Below, in pieces: positions 18,765 to 27,245 of a stretch of DNA of 64,000 nucleotides. The translations under genes and the position numbers were made by a program. Below the pieces are notes generated by a model, which was given only the letters and a program-made list of their open reading frames with translations, ran no database searches and was not told where the DNA came from. Origin of the DNA: Tardiphaga sp. vice304 (GTDB lineage Bacteria > Pseudomonadota > Alphaproteobacteria > Rhizobiales > Xanthobacteraceae); contig NZ_CP041402.1 in NCBI RefSeq assembly GCF_007018905.1, forward strand, positions 3,088,001 through 3,152,000. Reading direction: 5' to 3'. Positions within the stretch are counted from its first letter, which is position 1. Each line of letters starts with the position of its first letter.

Positions 18765-20360
18765 ATGGCTGATGCGGCCGAGTTTCACGAAATCGCCGGG
18801 CCGGGGACACCGGCGCATCGGCAGGATACGCTGTGGTGGCTCGCGGCCGTGACGCTGGCGGTCGTGCTGGCGGTGCCGTTCTTCCTCGTCGATGTGCCGC
18901 CGGTGCTGGACTATCCGAACCACCTTGCGCGCTATTTCGTGCTCGCCCATCCCGACGATCCCGTACTCTCGCAAATCTACGCGCCGGCCTGGCGTGTTCT
19001 GCCCAATTTGGCGTTCGACGTGCTCGGTGCGGAGCTGCTCAAGGTGGTGCCGGTCCATGTCGGCGGACGCATGTTGCTGGCCCTCAGCCTGTACGCGCCG
19101 GTGATCGGCGTCATCGTCTTCAGCCGCGTGGCCTTCGGCCGCTTCCTGTACTGGCCGCTGGCGTCCGGGGTGATCGCCTATAACGGGATTTTCCATCTCG
19201 GCTTCATGAATTTTCTGCTGTCGCTCGGGCTGGCGCTGGTCGCCGCCGCCGGCTGGCTGGCGCTGCGCCGGCGCGGCAGCGTGGCGGTGACCGCGCTCGT
19301 GGGCGCCGTCTCGGTCGCGATCATCTTCTTCAGCCACATCTTCGGCGTTGTATTGTTCGCGCTGATGCTGGCCGGGCTTGAACTGACGCGGCTGTTCGAC
19401 CTGCGGCGATCGGGCAGGCTCGATACGTCACAGGTACTGCAGACGGTGGGGCTGGCCGCCGCCGTGCTCGTTCCTCTGGTCGGCCTGTACCTCCCCAGTC
19501 CGGTTTCGCAGGGGCTGCTGCTTGGCGACTGGGGCGGCATCGACAAGATCGGCGCATTGCTCATGCCGTTCGCCACCTACAGTATGGCTGTCACAGCCAT
19601 CACCGCTGTTGCGGTCCTGATCCTGCTGGTGTTGAACCGGCAATATTTCGAGATCGCGCCGGGCATCGGGCTGGTGATGATCGCGCTTCTGCTGATCTAC
19701 GCGGCAGCACCGATCACCGTGGGCCGCGGCAGCTTCGTCGATTCCCGGCTCTGCGTGATGCTGGCCTTTGTCGGCTTTGCGGGCGCCGCGCCGCGCATGA
19801 CGTCGCAGCGCGCCGTGGTCGCCGCCGTGGTTCTTGCGACCCTGATCGGCGCGCGCAGCGCCTATATTTCATGGGTCTGGATCGATCACCGGCACGACGT
19901 CGCCGAACTCCGCAGCGCCATTGCATCGGTTCCGTCCGGCGCCCGCGTTCTCACAGCCCGGGCGCGACCTAGCGTTGAGACCGCTGTCGGCCGGCCGTCG
20001 CGGGCGCTGGCATCGATCTTCCGGCTGGACGGTCATTTGCCCGCCCTGCTGTTGATCGAACGGCGCGCTGCCTGGCCTTTGTTGTTTGCCGACAACAGCC
20101 AGCAGCCGTTGATCGTGAAGCCGGCTTACGCGGCGATCGCGCAGCCGCTGGAGGAACCGGTGCTGTGGGCAACCCTGCGGCGGGACAGCTACACGGCGAA
20201 GGAACTGGAAGACGCGCATTATCTCCCGAACTGGCGCTCGAAGTTCGACTACGTCCTGCTGACCGACCTGCCTGCGGACGTCATGCCTTTAGACGGTCTG
20301 TCCCTGGTCACGAAAACCAGTTCGGCCATTCTCTACAAGGTCGCCGCGCCGCCCTTGTAG
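18765..20360 (+). CDS. Polytopic inner-membrane protein of unknown function
   Basis: This 531-residue protein has about eleven hydrophobic segments and one larger extracytoplasmic part in its last 150 residues. The early stretch VPPVLDYPNHLARYFVL, after the first helix, is reminiscent of GT-C glycosyltransferase and related membrane proteins, in which an acidic loop follows helix 1. That is an inference only, as no donor-binding motif is clear. The ATG at 18765 has GGAG nine bases upstream. Its last 28 bp overlap the convergent alr gene. Confidence 0.8.
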   Translation: MADAAEFHEIAGPGTPAHRQDTLWWLAAVTLAVVLAVPFFLVDVPPVLDYPNHLARYFVLAHPDDPVLSQIYAPAWRVLPNLAFDVLGAELLKVVPVHVGGRMLLALSLYAPVIGVIVFSRVAFGRFLYWPLASGVIAYNGIFHLGFMNFLLSLGLALVAAAGWLALRRRGSVAVTALVGAVSVAIIFFSHIFGVVLFALMLAGLELTRLFDLRRSGRLDTSQVLQTVGLAAAVLVPLVGLYLPSPVSQGLLLGDWGGIDKIGALLMPFATYSMAVTAITAVAVLILLVLNRQYFEIAPGIGLVMIALLLIYAAAPITVGRGSFVDSRLCVMLAFVGFAGAAPRMTSQRAVVAAVVLATLIGARSAYISWVWIDHRHDVAELRSAIASVPSGARVLTARARPSVETAVGRPSRALASIFRLDGHLPALLLIERRAAWPLLFADNSQQPLIVKPAYAAIAQPLEEPVLWATLRRDSYTAKELEDAHYLPNWRSKFDYVLLTDLPADVMPLDGLSLVTKTSSAILYKVAAPPL

Positions 20361-21499
20361 ACCCGATGGTAACGGCGTCCCAGGCTGGTCAGCACCTCAT
20401 AGGCGATGGTTCCGAACGGACGTGCCAGCTCATCGACCGTGATGCCGTCGCCGATCAGCGTCACCCATTGCCCGCGGCGGGCGGTGCCCGCGGGCAGGTC
20501 GGTGATATCCACCGCGAGCAGGTCCATCGAGACGCGGCCGGCGACCGGGCAGCGCTGCCCGGCGACGATCACATCGGCGCCGCGGGTGCCATCGCTGGAG
20601 CCGCCGGCGCGCAGATAACCATCAGCATAGCCGGCCGCGACCACCGCGATGCGCGACGCGCGACGCGCCGTCCAGGTCGCGCTGTAGCCGACGGTCTCGC
20701 CGCGCTCGACCTGGCGGATCTGCAGGATGCGGGCCTTGAGATCGACCACAGGCGCCATCGGATTGTCGGCCTCCGGTGTCGGATTGACGCCGTACAGTGC
20801 GGCCCCCGGACGCATCAGGTCGAAATGATAGGAACCGCCGAGGAAGATGCCGGAAGAATTCGCCAGAGAGGCCGGCACGCCATCATAGCGCCCGGCGACC
20901 GCGCGGAAATTCGCGAGCTGCCGGGCGTTGAGCGGGTGCTTGATGTTTTCGGCGCAGGCGAGATGCGTCATGACCAGCGTGATGCCGTGATTGCCCGCCG
21001 CGATCCGCGGCACGATGTTTTCAGCGTCGGAAAGGCTTAGGCCGAGCCGGTTCATCCCGGTGTCGATATGCAGTGCCGCGCCGCCGCGCCAGCCGGATTG
21101 CCGGCAGTAAATGTCCCATTCGGCGAGTTCGGGCAGGTCGCCGATCACCGGGCGGCAGTTGATGGCGGCCAGCGCGTCGCCGGAGTTTTGCAGGAAGCCA
21201 CTGAGCAGATAGATCGTGGCTTCCTTTGACGCGGCGCGGGCGGCGCGGGCCTCTTCGAGCGTGGCGACGAAGAAGGTCTTGCAGCCGGCCGTGGTCAGCG
21301 CACGCACCACGGGATCGATTCCGCAGCCATAGGCGTCGGCCTTCACCGCCGCGCCGCATTCGGCCGGCACGCCGAGCTTCTCGAGCTTCTTCCAGTTTGC
21401 CGCGATGGCATCGAGATCGATGGTCAGCACGCCGGTCGCGGTGGCGTCGAGCAGCGCCGCGTTACCGGCGATGGGGTTGGGATCCGACACGATCTTCAT
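20333..21499 (-). CDS. alr: Alanine racemase
   Basis: Alr interconverts L- and D-alanine for peptidoglycan, using pyridoxal phosphate. The 388-residue protein has the PLP-lysine motif AAVKADAYGCG near residue 44, the barrel segment HIDTGMNRLGLS, and the C-terminal domain with ETVGYSATWTA (containing the second catalytic Tyr) and RVSMDLLAVDIT. The ATG at 21499 is preferred over 21505 because AGGA lies six bases before it. The 3' end overlaps the convergent membrane-protein gene by 28 bp, so the two stop regions share sequence. Confidence 0.95.
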   Translation of the reverse strand: MKIVSDPNPIAGNAALLDATATGVLTIDLDAIAANWKKLEKLGVPAECGAAVKADAYGCGIDPVVRALTTAGCKTFFVATLEEARAARAASKEATIYLLSGFLQNSGDALAAINCRPVIGDLPELAEWDIYCRQSGWRGGAALHIDTGMNRLGLSLSDAENIVPRIAAGNHGITLVMTHLACAENIKHPLNARQLANFRAVAGRYDGVPASLANSSGIFLGGSYHFDLMRPGAALYGVNPTPEADNPMAPVVDLKARILQIRQVERGETVGYSATWTARRASRIAVVAAGYADGYLRAGGSSDGTRGADVIVAGQRCPVAGRVSMDLLAVDITDLPAGTARRGQWVTLIGDGITVDELARPFGTIAYEVLTSLGRRYHRVYKGGAATL

Positions 21500-21583
21500 G
21501 GACATTCCTGACGCAGCATCGATCACGCGATGGCAGCAACGCCCGGCAATCGCAGCGCACAATAGGCGCGCGGGGAAAAGGGT

Positions 21584-21898
21584 TCAACCGCGCGCGATGG
21601 GTGATTGAAGCAGCGCCTGCAGCTTCGGGGCGATCGTGATCAGGCCGCCGGTGATGACCAGAGCGGTCGTAACAACGACGATGATGAAACCTTTGCCCGG
21701 CAGATGCGCGACGCGCTCTTCGAGGCGAGCCAAGCGATCGCGGACATCGCGCGAGTCAGCGCGCAACTCGGCCACGTCGCGTTTGATGTATTCGGCGTCG
21801 CTCTGCAATTTTCCGAACTCGCCAGGCAGAATATCAGCTGTTCGAGACCGTGCAGTCGCCGTTGCCACATCACCAGGAGTTGCGGGAGGTTCGACCAT
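21584..21898 (-). CDS. Small coiled-coil, single-helix membrane protein
   Basis: The function is unknown. The 104-residue protein has a charged heptad-rich stretch at about residues 28-66 (DAEYIKRDVAELRADSRDVR, then DRLARLEERVAHLPGKG). A single membrane helix follows at about 71-88 (FIIVVVTTALVITGGLITIA). This 'coiled coil plus LPGKG plus helix' design recurs among small rhizobial proteins that I recall only as hypothetical. It lies between dnaB and alr on the same strand. Composition is normal for the window. Confidence 0.75.
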   Translation of the reverse strand: MVEPPATPGDVATATARSRTADILPGEFGKLQSDAEYIKRDVAELRADSRDVRDRLARLEERVAHLPGKGFIIVVVTTALVITGGLITIAPKLQALLQSPIARG

Positions 21899-21992
21899 CG
21901 ATCCGCTCGTTTAGCTACCCGGCACAAATATAACCGCAATCTCCGGCCCCGGAAAGGCCTCTGGGCGGATAGCCGCTCGCTAGGCGTAGAAC

Positions 21993-23495
21993 TTACTCAT
22001 GATGCGCGGGCAGGTGGCTTTCACCGACCAGATCGCTGAAGCGGGTAAACTGGCCCTCGAACTGCAGTTCGACGGTGCCGGTCGGGCCGTGGCGCTGTTT
22101 CGCAATGATGACTTCGGCGCGGCCGTGTACCAGCGACATGTCGAGCTGCCACTTCTCGTGCTCGGGGGTGCCGGGGCGCGGCTCCTTGTTCTGCAGGTAG
22201 TATTCCTCGCGGTAGACGAAGATCACCGCGTCGGCGTCCTGCTCGATCGATCCGGATTCTCTGAGGTCCGAGAGCTGCGGGCGCTTGTCGTCGCGGCTTT
22301 CGACCTGGCGCGACAGCTGCGACAGCGCGATCACCGGGCAGTTCAGCTCTTTCGCCAGGGCCTTCAGGCTCGTCGTGATCTCGGTGACTTCCTGCACGCG
22401 GTTGTCGGAGCGCTTGCCCGAGCCCTGCAAGAGCTGGATGTAGTCCACCACGATAACGTCGAGGCCCTTCTGCCGCTTCAGGCGGCGGGCGCGCGCGGTG
22501 AGCTGCGAGATCGACAGGCCGCCGGTTTCGTCGACGTAGAGCGGCAGGTTCTGCAATTCGATGGTGTGGTCGCGGATCTTCTCGAAGTCGCGCTCCGTGA
22601 TGCCGCCGCGGCGGATGCTGGAGGACGAGATGTTGGTCTGCTCGGCGAGAATACGCGTCGCTAGCTGTTCGGCCGACATTTCGCAGGAGAAGAAGCCGAC
22701 GATGCCGCCATTGACGGTCTTCTTGGTGCCGTCGGGCTGCAATTCATGCTGGTAGGCACGGGCGATATTGTAGGCGATGTTGGTGGCCAGCGCGGTCTTG
22801 CCCATGCCGGGGCGGCCGGCCAGCACCACGAGATCGGACGCCTGCAACCCGCCGAGGCGGGCGTCGAGATCCTTCATGCCGGTCGAGATGCCGGACAGCT
22901 TGCCCTCGCGGTGGTAGGCGTTGGCCGCCATGTCCAGCGCGGTCTTCATCGCCTGCGAGAACTTCTGGAAGCCGCCGTCGTAGCGGCCGGCTTCGGCCAG
23001 CTCGTACAGCCGGCGCTCGGCGTCCTCGATCTGCGCGCGCGGCGCAAAGTCCACCGGCGCGTCATAGGCGACGTTGACCATGTCCTCGCCGACATTGATC
23101 AACTGCCGGCGGATCGCCAGTTCATAGATCGTGCGGCCGTAGTCGTGGGTATTAATGATGGTGGTGGCTTCGGCCGCCAGCCGGGCGAGGTACTGGCCGA
23201 CGGTCATGCCGCCGAGGTCGGTGTCGGCCGGCAGGAACGTCTTCAGCGTCACGGGGGTGGCGACCTTGCCGGCGCGGATGATGCTGCTGGCGGTGTCATA
23301 GATCGTCTGGTGGATCGGCTCGAAGAAATGGTCGGGCTTCAGGAAGTCCGACACCCGGTAGAAGGCGTCGTTGTTCACCAGCATGGCGCCAAGAACGCTC
23401 TGCTCCGCCTCGATATTATGCGGTGCGGTGCGGAACGCGGGCGCGCCCGGTTCCTGCGTCAGTTTGACGATGTTGTTCGAATCGAATGTGGCCAT
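21993..23495 (-). CDS. dnaB: Replicative DNA helicase DnaB
   Basis: DnaB unwinds the chromosome at the replication fork as a hexamer. The 500-residue protein has the N-terminal collar domain (APHNIEAEQSVLGAMLVNND), the linker, and the RecA-like C-terminal domain with Walker A AGRPGMGKTALA. VVDYIQLLQG (Walker B) and the QLSRQVESRDDKRPQLSDLR region follow. The start at 23495 gives the normal N-terminus. No intein or insertion is seen. The gene stands in its common alphaproteobacterial neighbourhood, upstream of alr on the same strand. Confidence 0.98.
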   Translation of the reverse strand: MATFDSNNIVKLTQEPGAPAFRTAPHNIEAEQSVLGAMLVNNDAFYRVSDFLKPDHFFEPIHQTIYDTASSIIRAGKVATPVTLKTFLPADTDLGGMTVGQYLARLAAEATTIINTHDYGRTIYELAIRRQLINVGEDMVNVAYDAPVDFAPRAQIEDAERRLYELAEAGRYDGGFQKFSQAMKTALDMAANAYHREGKLSGISTGMKDLDARLGGLQASDLVVLAGRPGMGKTALATNIAYNIARAYQHELQPDGTKKTVNGGIVGFFSCEMSAEQLATRILAEQTNISSSSIRRGGITERDFEKIRDHTIELQNLPLYVDETGGLSISQLTARARRLKRQKGLDVIVVDYIQLLQGSGKRSDNRVQEVTEITTSLKALAKELNCPVIALSQLSRQVESRDDKRPQLSDLRESGSIEQDADAVIFVYREEYYLQNKEPRPGTPEHEKWQLDMSLVHGRAEVIIAKQRHGPTGTVELQFEGQFTRFSDLVGESHLPAHHE

Positions 23496-24347
23496 GTCTG
23501 ATTTTACTTCAAAATTCGTCAGTTACGCGGCCATTCATGGAGGCGCGGCGCGATAAAGCGCCATCGGACGTCGAAGGGAAAGCGGAAGTTGGCGCGTTAT
23601 GCACCACGCTCATTAAGTGTGGATTAATCGTAAGTTGCCGGCAGACAACCTTGACGGGGATCGGCGTGTTCATGGCCCGTGCCCCGCCACATGGCGAGAA
23701 TTTCATTTGGCGATTGAACCCGTCGCCACGTTCCGGACACTCATCGGGAACAGCCTGACATCGTCGGTGACAATTCGTAACACCAGCAGGAACCGTGACC
23801 GTTGCGCGAGGTTGGTTACGCAACAGGCAAGGAACGCACGATGGCCCTTCTGCAAGAGACAAAGCGCGCGACGTTCGACGGCAGCCGCGACTGGCTCTTC
23901 GGCCTCGTAGAAACGCTCGATAGCGTCGAACGGCTCAGCGACGTGCCGTGTGATGATTCAGCCATGCGCGCCATGCGCGCGCGGCTGGCACGCCCGACGA
24001 CGACGCGATCTGCATCCAACCGTTTTTCTCAGTTCGGATGTTCCCGTTCGCCCGCCGTGTTCCATCGCGGTTAGGCAACCTGCCAGGTCGGTTTCGCACA
24101 ATTAAAGCCCCGATTCCGGATCTCGCCGCACGCTATTTCTCGCGAATAACGTCGTTCCGGCCGCGGTGCGCTTCACCAGATCCCGCGATATTGATCCAGC
24201 GATGCGCAATTCTTAGCAGCAGCCCGATGCCCGGCAGACAGAACTCGCATATCACGCGTTTGAGTTTTCGGCCGGCTTCCATTCGCGGGAGTTTCGGATA
24301 CAACGGTTCCGCCGCATTCGCGGCGCTTCCATATTCGGAGAATTAGA
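23496..24347. other. Long gene-poor region between dnaB and the cytochrome c-like gene
   Basis: This 852-bp region holds the dnaB promoter and that of the gene at 24348. Apart from the weak small frame at 23841-24074, I see no convincing gene. Base composition is somewhat less GC-biased than in the flanking genes, which fits noncoding DNA. I found no clear RNA motif. Confidence 0.4.
23841..24074 (+). CDS. Doubtful small hypothetical protein
   Basis: This 77-codon frame starts with ATG at 23841 after a reasonable ribosome site (AAGGAA, seven bases upstream). The first half looks protein-like (MALLQETKRATFDGSRDWLF, then GLVETLDSVERL). The second half is Arg/Ser-rich and looks random. It may be a real small gene, a decayed gene end or chance. 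Confidence 0.25.
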   Translation: MALLQETKRATFDGSRDWLFGLVETLDSVERLSDVPCDDSAMRAMRARLARPTTTRSASNRFSQFGCSRSPAVFHRG

Positions 24348-25400
24348 ATGTTGAGCCGAGTGCTCGGCGTGGCCACGGCGATGCTTGTGTTGAGCGTCGC
24401 GGCAGTGCCGGCCCAAGCCCAAAATCTCGAAGCCGGCAAATCGCCCTCACAGATCTTCTCGGGCTCCTGCGCGGTTTGCCACAAGAGTCCGCGCGGCCTG
24501 CTGAAGTCGGTCGCTCCGGGTTCGCTGCCGGGCTTCCTGCGCCAGCACTATACGACCAGCACCGACATGGCCTCGCAGCTGTCGGCCTATGTGATTTCCA
24601 ACGGCGCCAACGATCCGCGCGGCGGCGGGTTGACCCGGCAGGGCCAGGATCTGGTGGCCCCGCGCCGGCCGGTCGAGGCTCGGCCAGAGGCAAGGCCTGA
24701 CGCAAGACCTGACTCAAGGCCGGAAAACGCGCCGGCTGCCGCAGCACCTGCGCCGGCAGCGGAATCGCCCTCGTTCTTCAATTTCGGCCGCAAGCCCGCC
24801 GAGCCGCCGCAAGAAGCCGCCCGGCCGGACGCCGAGCCGCCGATGACGGCGCGGCAGAAGCGCGCCGCCGAACGCGCGGCGCGGCGCCTGGAACGCCAGA
24901 AGTCCGACGCCGTCCGGCCGACCGAAGCGGCACCGCCGGCCGCCGCAAGGCCTGCCGTGCTGGGAGAGCCCCCGGTCCCGATCGAAAGCGAGCCGGTTCG
25001 CCCCGGCAAGCCGAAGGCCGCCAAGAAGAACCGTCGCGGCCAGGAAGAGCCGCCGAAGGCCGATGCGAAGCCCGAAATGGCTCCGCCGAAGCAAGACGCC
25101 AAGCCGGTCGCTCGTCCGGTCGAGGAGACCAGACCCGAGCCGGTGAAGCCCGAGCCCCGGCCAGAGCCCGCACCGGCAATGCCGCTTCGGGCCGATCCGG
25201 TTCCGGCGGTTACGCCGGCGCCGAAGCCGGCGCCGGAGCTCAAGCCCGAACCGAAGCCAGAGCAGGAATCGCGGCCCGCCGTCGAGCCCTCTTCTTCCGC
25301 ACCGGTCGCGCCTGCGCCCGCACCGCGCCCGACCGAGCCCGCATTGTCGCCGGTACCCCTGACGCCGCCGGGCGATGCGGTGCCGCCGGCCGCGCGATAA
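24348..25400 (+). CDS. Secreted cytochrome c-like protein with Pro/Ala-rich tail
   Basis: This 350-residue precursor has a signal peptide cut near AQAQ (residues 22-25). A short domain with one haem c motif, CAVCH (about residues 43-47), follows, and a possible Met ligand lies in TDMASQLSAYVISNG near residue 75. From about residue 100 the protein is low-complexity, rich in Pro, Ala, Glu and Lys, including a repeat run EARPEARPDARPDSRPE and alternating EPKPAPELKPEPKPE. The tail could span the periplasm or bind the wall. An electron-transfer role is only inferred. The gene is monocistronic, with two hairpins after the stop. Confidence 0.8.
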   Translation: MLSRVLGVATAMLVLSVAAVPAQAQNLEAGKSPSQIFSGSCAVCHKSPRGLLKSVAPGSLPGFLRQHYTTSTDMASQLSAYVISNGANDPRGGGLTRQGQDLVAPRRPVEARPEARPDARPDSRPENAPAAAAPAPAAESPSFFNFGRKPAEPPQEAARPDAEPPMTARQKRAAERAARRLERQKSDAVRPTEAAPPAAARPAVLGEPPVPIESEPVRPGKPKAAKKNRRGQEEPPKADAKPEMAPPKQDAKPVARPVEETRPEPVKPEPRPEPAPAMPLRADPVPAVTPAPKPAPELKPEPKPEQESRPAVEPSSSAPVAPAPAPRPTEPALSPVPLTPPGDAVPPAAR

Positions 25401-25412
25401 CACGTCGCAACA

Positions 25413-25445
25413 GGTCCGGGCGTCCGTGGAACGGACGCCCGGACC
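25413..25445. terminator. Perfect 15-bp hairpin after the cytochrome c-like gene
   Basis: GGTCCGGGCGTCCGT at 25413-25427 pairs without mismatch with ACGGACGCCCGGACC at 25431-25445 across a 3-nt loop. It has no T tract, but it sits 13 bp after the stop and just before the terminator at 25457-25484. Confidence 0.6.
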
Positions 25446-25456
25446 CCAACAGCAAA

Positions 25457-25484
25457 AAGCCCGGCCTGTGATCAGGCCGGGCTT
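25457..25484. terminator. Bidirectional intrinsic terminator between 24348 gene and rplI
   Basis: AAGCCCGGCCTG at 25457-25468 pairs with CAGGCCGGGCTT at 25473-25484 across TGAT. T-rich sequence follows on the plus strand (CTTTGTTTG) and on the minus strand (TTTGCTGTT), so it can end both convergent transcripts. Confidence 0.85.
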
Positions 25485-25516
25485 CTTTGTTTGTCGAGAC
25501 GGCGAAAGGGCGACGC

Positions 25517-26107
25517 TTACTTGTCGTCGCCTTCGTCTTCGTCGCTCGGGCGGGCGTCGGGATCGAAGAACTCGCCGGCGGCGGCCAGTGCCTCGGCAGC
25601 AGCGTCCTGGTCTTCCTGACGGCTCGAAATGTCTTCGCCGCGGTTGATGCGCTCGGCTTCGGCTTCCGAACGGGCAACCGTGACGCTGACGCTGACTTCG
25701 ACTTCCGGATGCACGGCGATCGAGATCTTGTGCTTGCCGATGGTCTTGATCGGGGCGTCGAGCAGCACCTGGCTGCGTGCGAAGGTGACGCCGTCGCTCT
25801 CGAAGGTCGCGATGATGTCGCGCACGGTGACCGAGCCGAACAGCTGGCCGGTTTCCGAAGCCTGACGCAGCACGACGACGTTGCGACCGTCGATCTTGCC
25901 GGCAACCACGGTGGCTTCTTCCTTGGCGACGAGGTTACGCGCCTCGAGGTCGGCCTTCATGCCTTCGAACTTCGAGCGGTTCATCGCGGTGGCGCGCAGC
26001 GCCTTGTTGCGCTTGAGCAGGAAGTTGCGGGCATAGCCGTCCTTGACGCGGACGACTTCGCCCATCTGGCCAAGTTTGGCGACGCGCTCCAGCAAAATGA
26101 CTTCCAT
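25517..26107 (-). CDS. rplI: 50S ribosomal protein L9
   Basis: L9 binds 23S rRNA and helps keep the reading frame. The 196-residue protein has the N-terminal domain [20 protein letters not shown] with the [10 protein letters not shown] region, the connecting helix, and the C-terminal domain. An acidic tail ([12 protein letters not shown]) makes it longer than the 149-residue E. coli protein, as is usual in alphaproteobacteria. The ATG at 26107 has AAGGAG seven bases upstream. It ends the rpsF-rpsR-(phosphoesterase)-DUF2232-rplI gene set. Confidence 0.97.
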   Translation of the reverse strand: MEVILLERVAKLGQMGEVVRVKDGYARNFLLKRNKALRATAMNRSKFEGMKADLEARNLVAKEEATVVAGKIDGRNVVVLRQASETGQLFGSVTVRDIIATFESDGVTFARSQVLLDAPIKTIGKHKISIAVHPEVEVSVSVTVARSEAEAERINRGEDISSRQEDQDAAAEALAAAGEFFDPDARPSDEDEGDDK

Positions 26108-26153
26108 CTTAATCTCCTTTGGTTGGTTGAGGTTCGGGTTGGGTGAAGGGGGA

Positions 26154-27113
26154 TCAGGCCGCCGGGGGCGGCGGCGGCCGCTGCGCCAAGCGGTCGCGAA
26201 ATCCGAAGAAGGCATCGGCCAGGCCCAGCACGACCAAAGCGGCGATCGGCCACACCAGAAAGGTCACCAGCGCATAGGCCGAGCCGAGCCACAGCGCGCG
26301 GTTCTTCAGGTTACGGGTCAGCATATGCAGCGTGGCGAAGCCGGTGAGGGCGAAGGCCATGATCAGCGTGGCGCTGACGATCATCGCGAAGATGCCGATC
26401 AGGCCATCCTGGAAGGTCAGGGCGATCGCCACGCACAATGCCACCAGGGTCATCGGCGGCATTGCCGTGGTGGTCAGGTCGGGCCAGGAGCGCTGCAGCC
26501 GGCCGGACGTTGCGGTGATGCGGCCGGCGACCCACAAATTGAGCGTCAGCGTCATGATCGCAACAAGGGCGGCAGCGGCCGGCGCCATGGCCAGGGTAGC
26601 CGCGACGTTGCGGTCGCTGGACGGCACGTCGGAGGCCTGCATGATGCGCACCAGCATCGGGCGCAGCGCGTCGTGGATGGCGGCGCTGTCGGAACCGAGC
26701 GTGAGAAGGGCGCCCATCGTGGTCAGCGCGGCAAAGCCCGCGACCCACAGCAGCAGGCGGCCGACCGGATACCATTCGATGACCGGGGCGGTGGCCGGCG
26801 TGCCATTGGCGGCGGGGACGGCGGCAACGCGGCGGCCGAGCAGCGCGAGATGGCCAAGCCACCACGCCGGCAGTGCGACGGTCACGACGAACACGGCGAG
26901 AAACGACATGCCGAACAAGAGGCCAAGGCCGGTGGCGGCCATGATGCCGCCGATCGAGGCGGCGACCGGGCCCCAGCCGAGGCCCGCCACCACCAACGGC
27001 AGCGGCGAAAAATAGAACAGGGGGATAGCGATCAGCGAGCCCGACAACAGCGAGGCGAACATCAGCGCGGACGCAGCGCCCGCGGAAAGCGCGATCAGGA
27101 AGGTGGTAAGCAT
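26154..27113 (-). CDS. DUF2232 family membrane protein
   Basis: This 319-residue inner-membrane protein has about eight or nine helices and matches the DUF2232 (YybS-like) family by context and pattern. In many alphaproteobacteria a DUF2232 gene sits between rpsR and rplI, as here. Its function is unknown, although the location suggests a link to growth or ribosome synthesis. A Pro-rich end (RPPPPPAA) closes the protein. It starts 46 bp upstream of rplI and is separated from rpsR by a phosphoesterase gene and a terminator. Confidence 0.85.
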   Translation of the reverse strand: MLTTFLIALSAGAASALMFASLLSGSLIAIPLFYFSPLPLVVAGLGWGPVAASIGGIMAATGLGLLFGMSFLAVFVVTVALPAWWLGHLALLGRRVAAVPAANGTPATAPVIEWYPVGRLLLWVAGFAALTTMGALLTLGSDSAAIHDALRPMLVRIMQASDVPSSDRNVAATLAMAPAAAALVAIMTLTLNLWVAGRITATSGRLQRSWPDLTTTAMPPMTLVALCVAIALTFQDGLIGIFAMIVSATLIMAFALTGFATLHMLTRNLKNRALWLGSAYALVTFLVWPIAALVVLGLADAFFGFRDRLAQRPPPPPAA

Positions 27114-27245
27114 GCGCTGTCCCGCCCCCTTTGAGCGGTTAGATCGACGTCAACGGAAATTCCGCAGCGTGACCAACTATTTGAGTATGCGGTTGGCATA
27201 TGCATCCACCGCGTGGACGCCTTCTAGGCCATTGCAGGGCCGGAA

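Noticed and set aside
24660..24720. A mobile repeat in the cytochrome c-like gene
   Set aside because: The short repeats are in frame and encode the EARPEARPDARPDSRPE stretch, so they are a protein low-complexity region.
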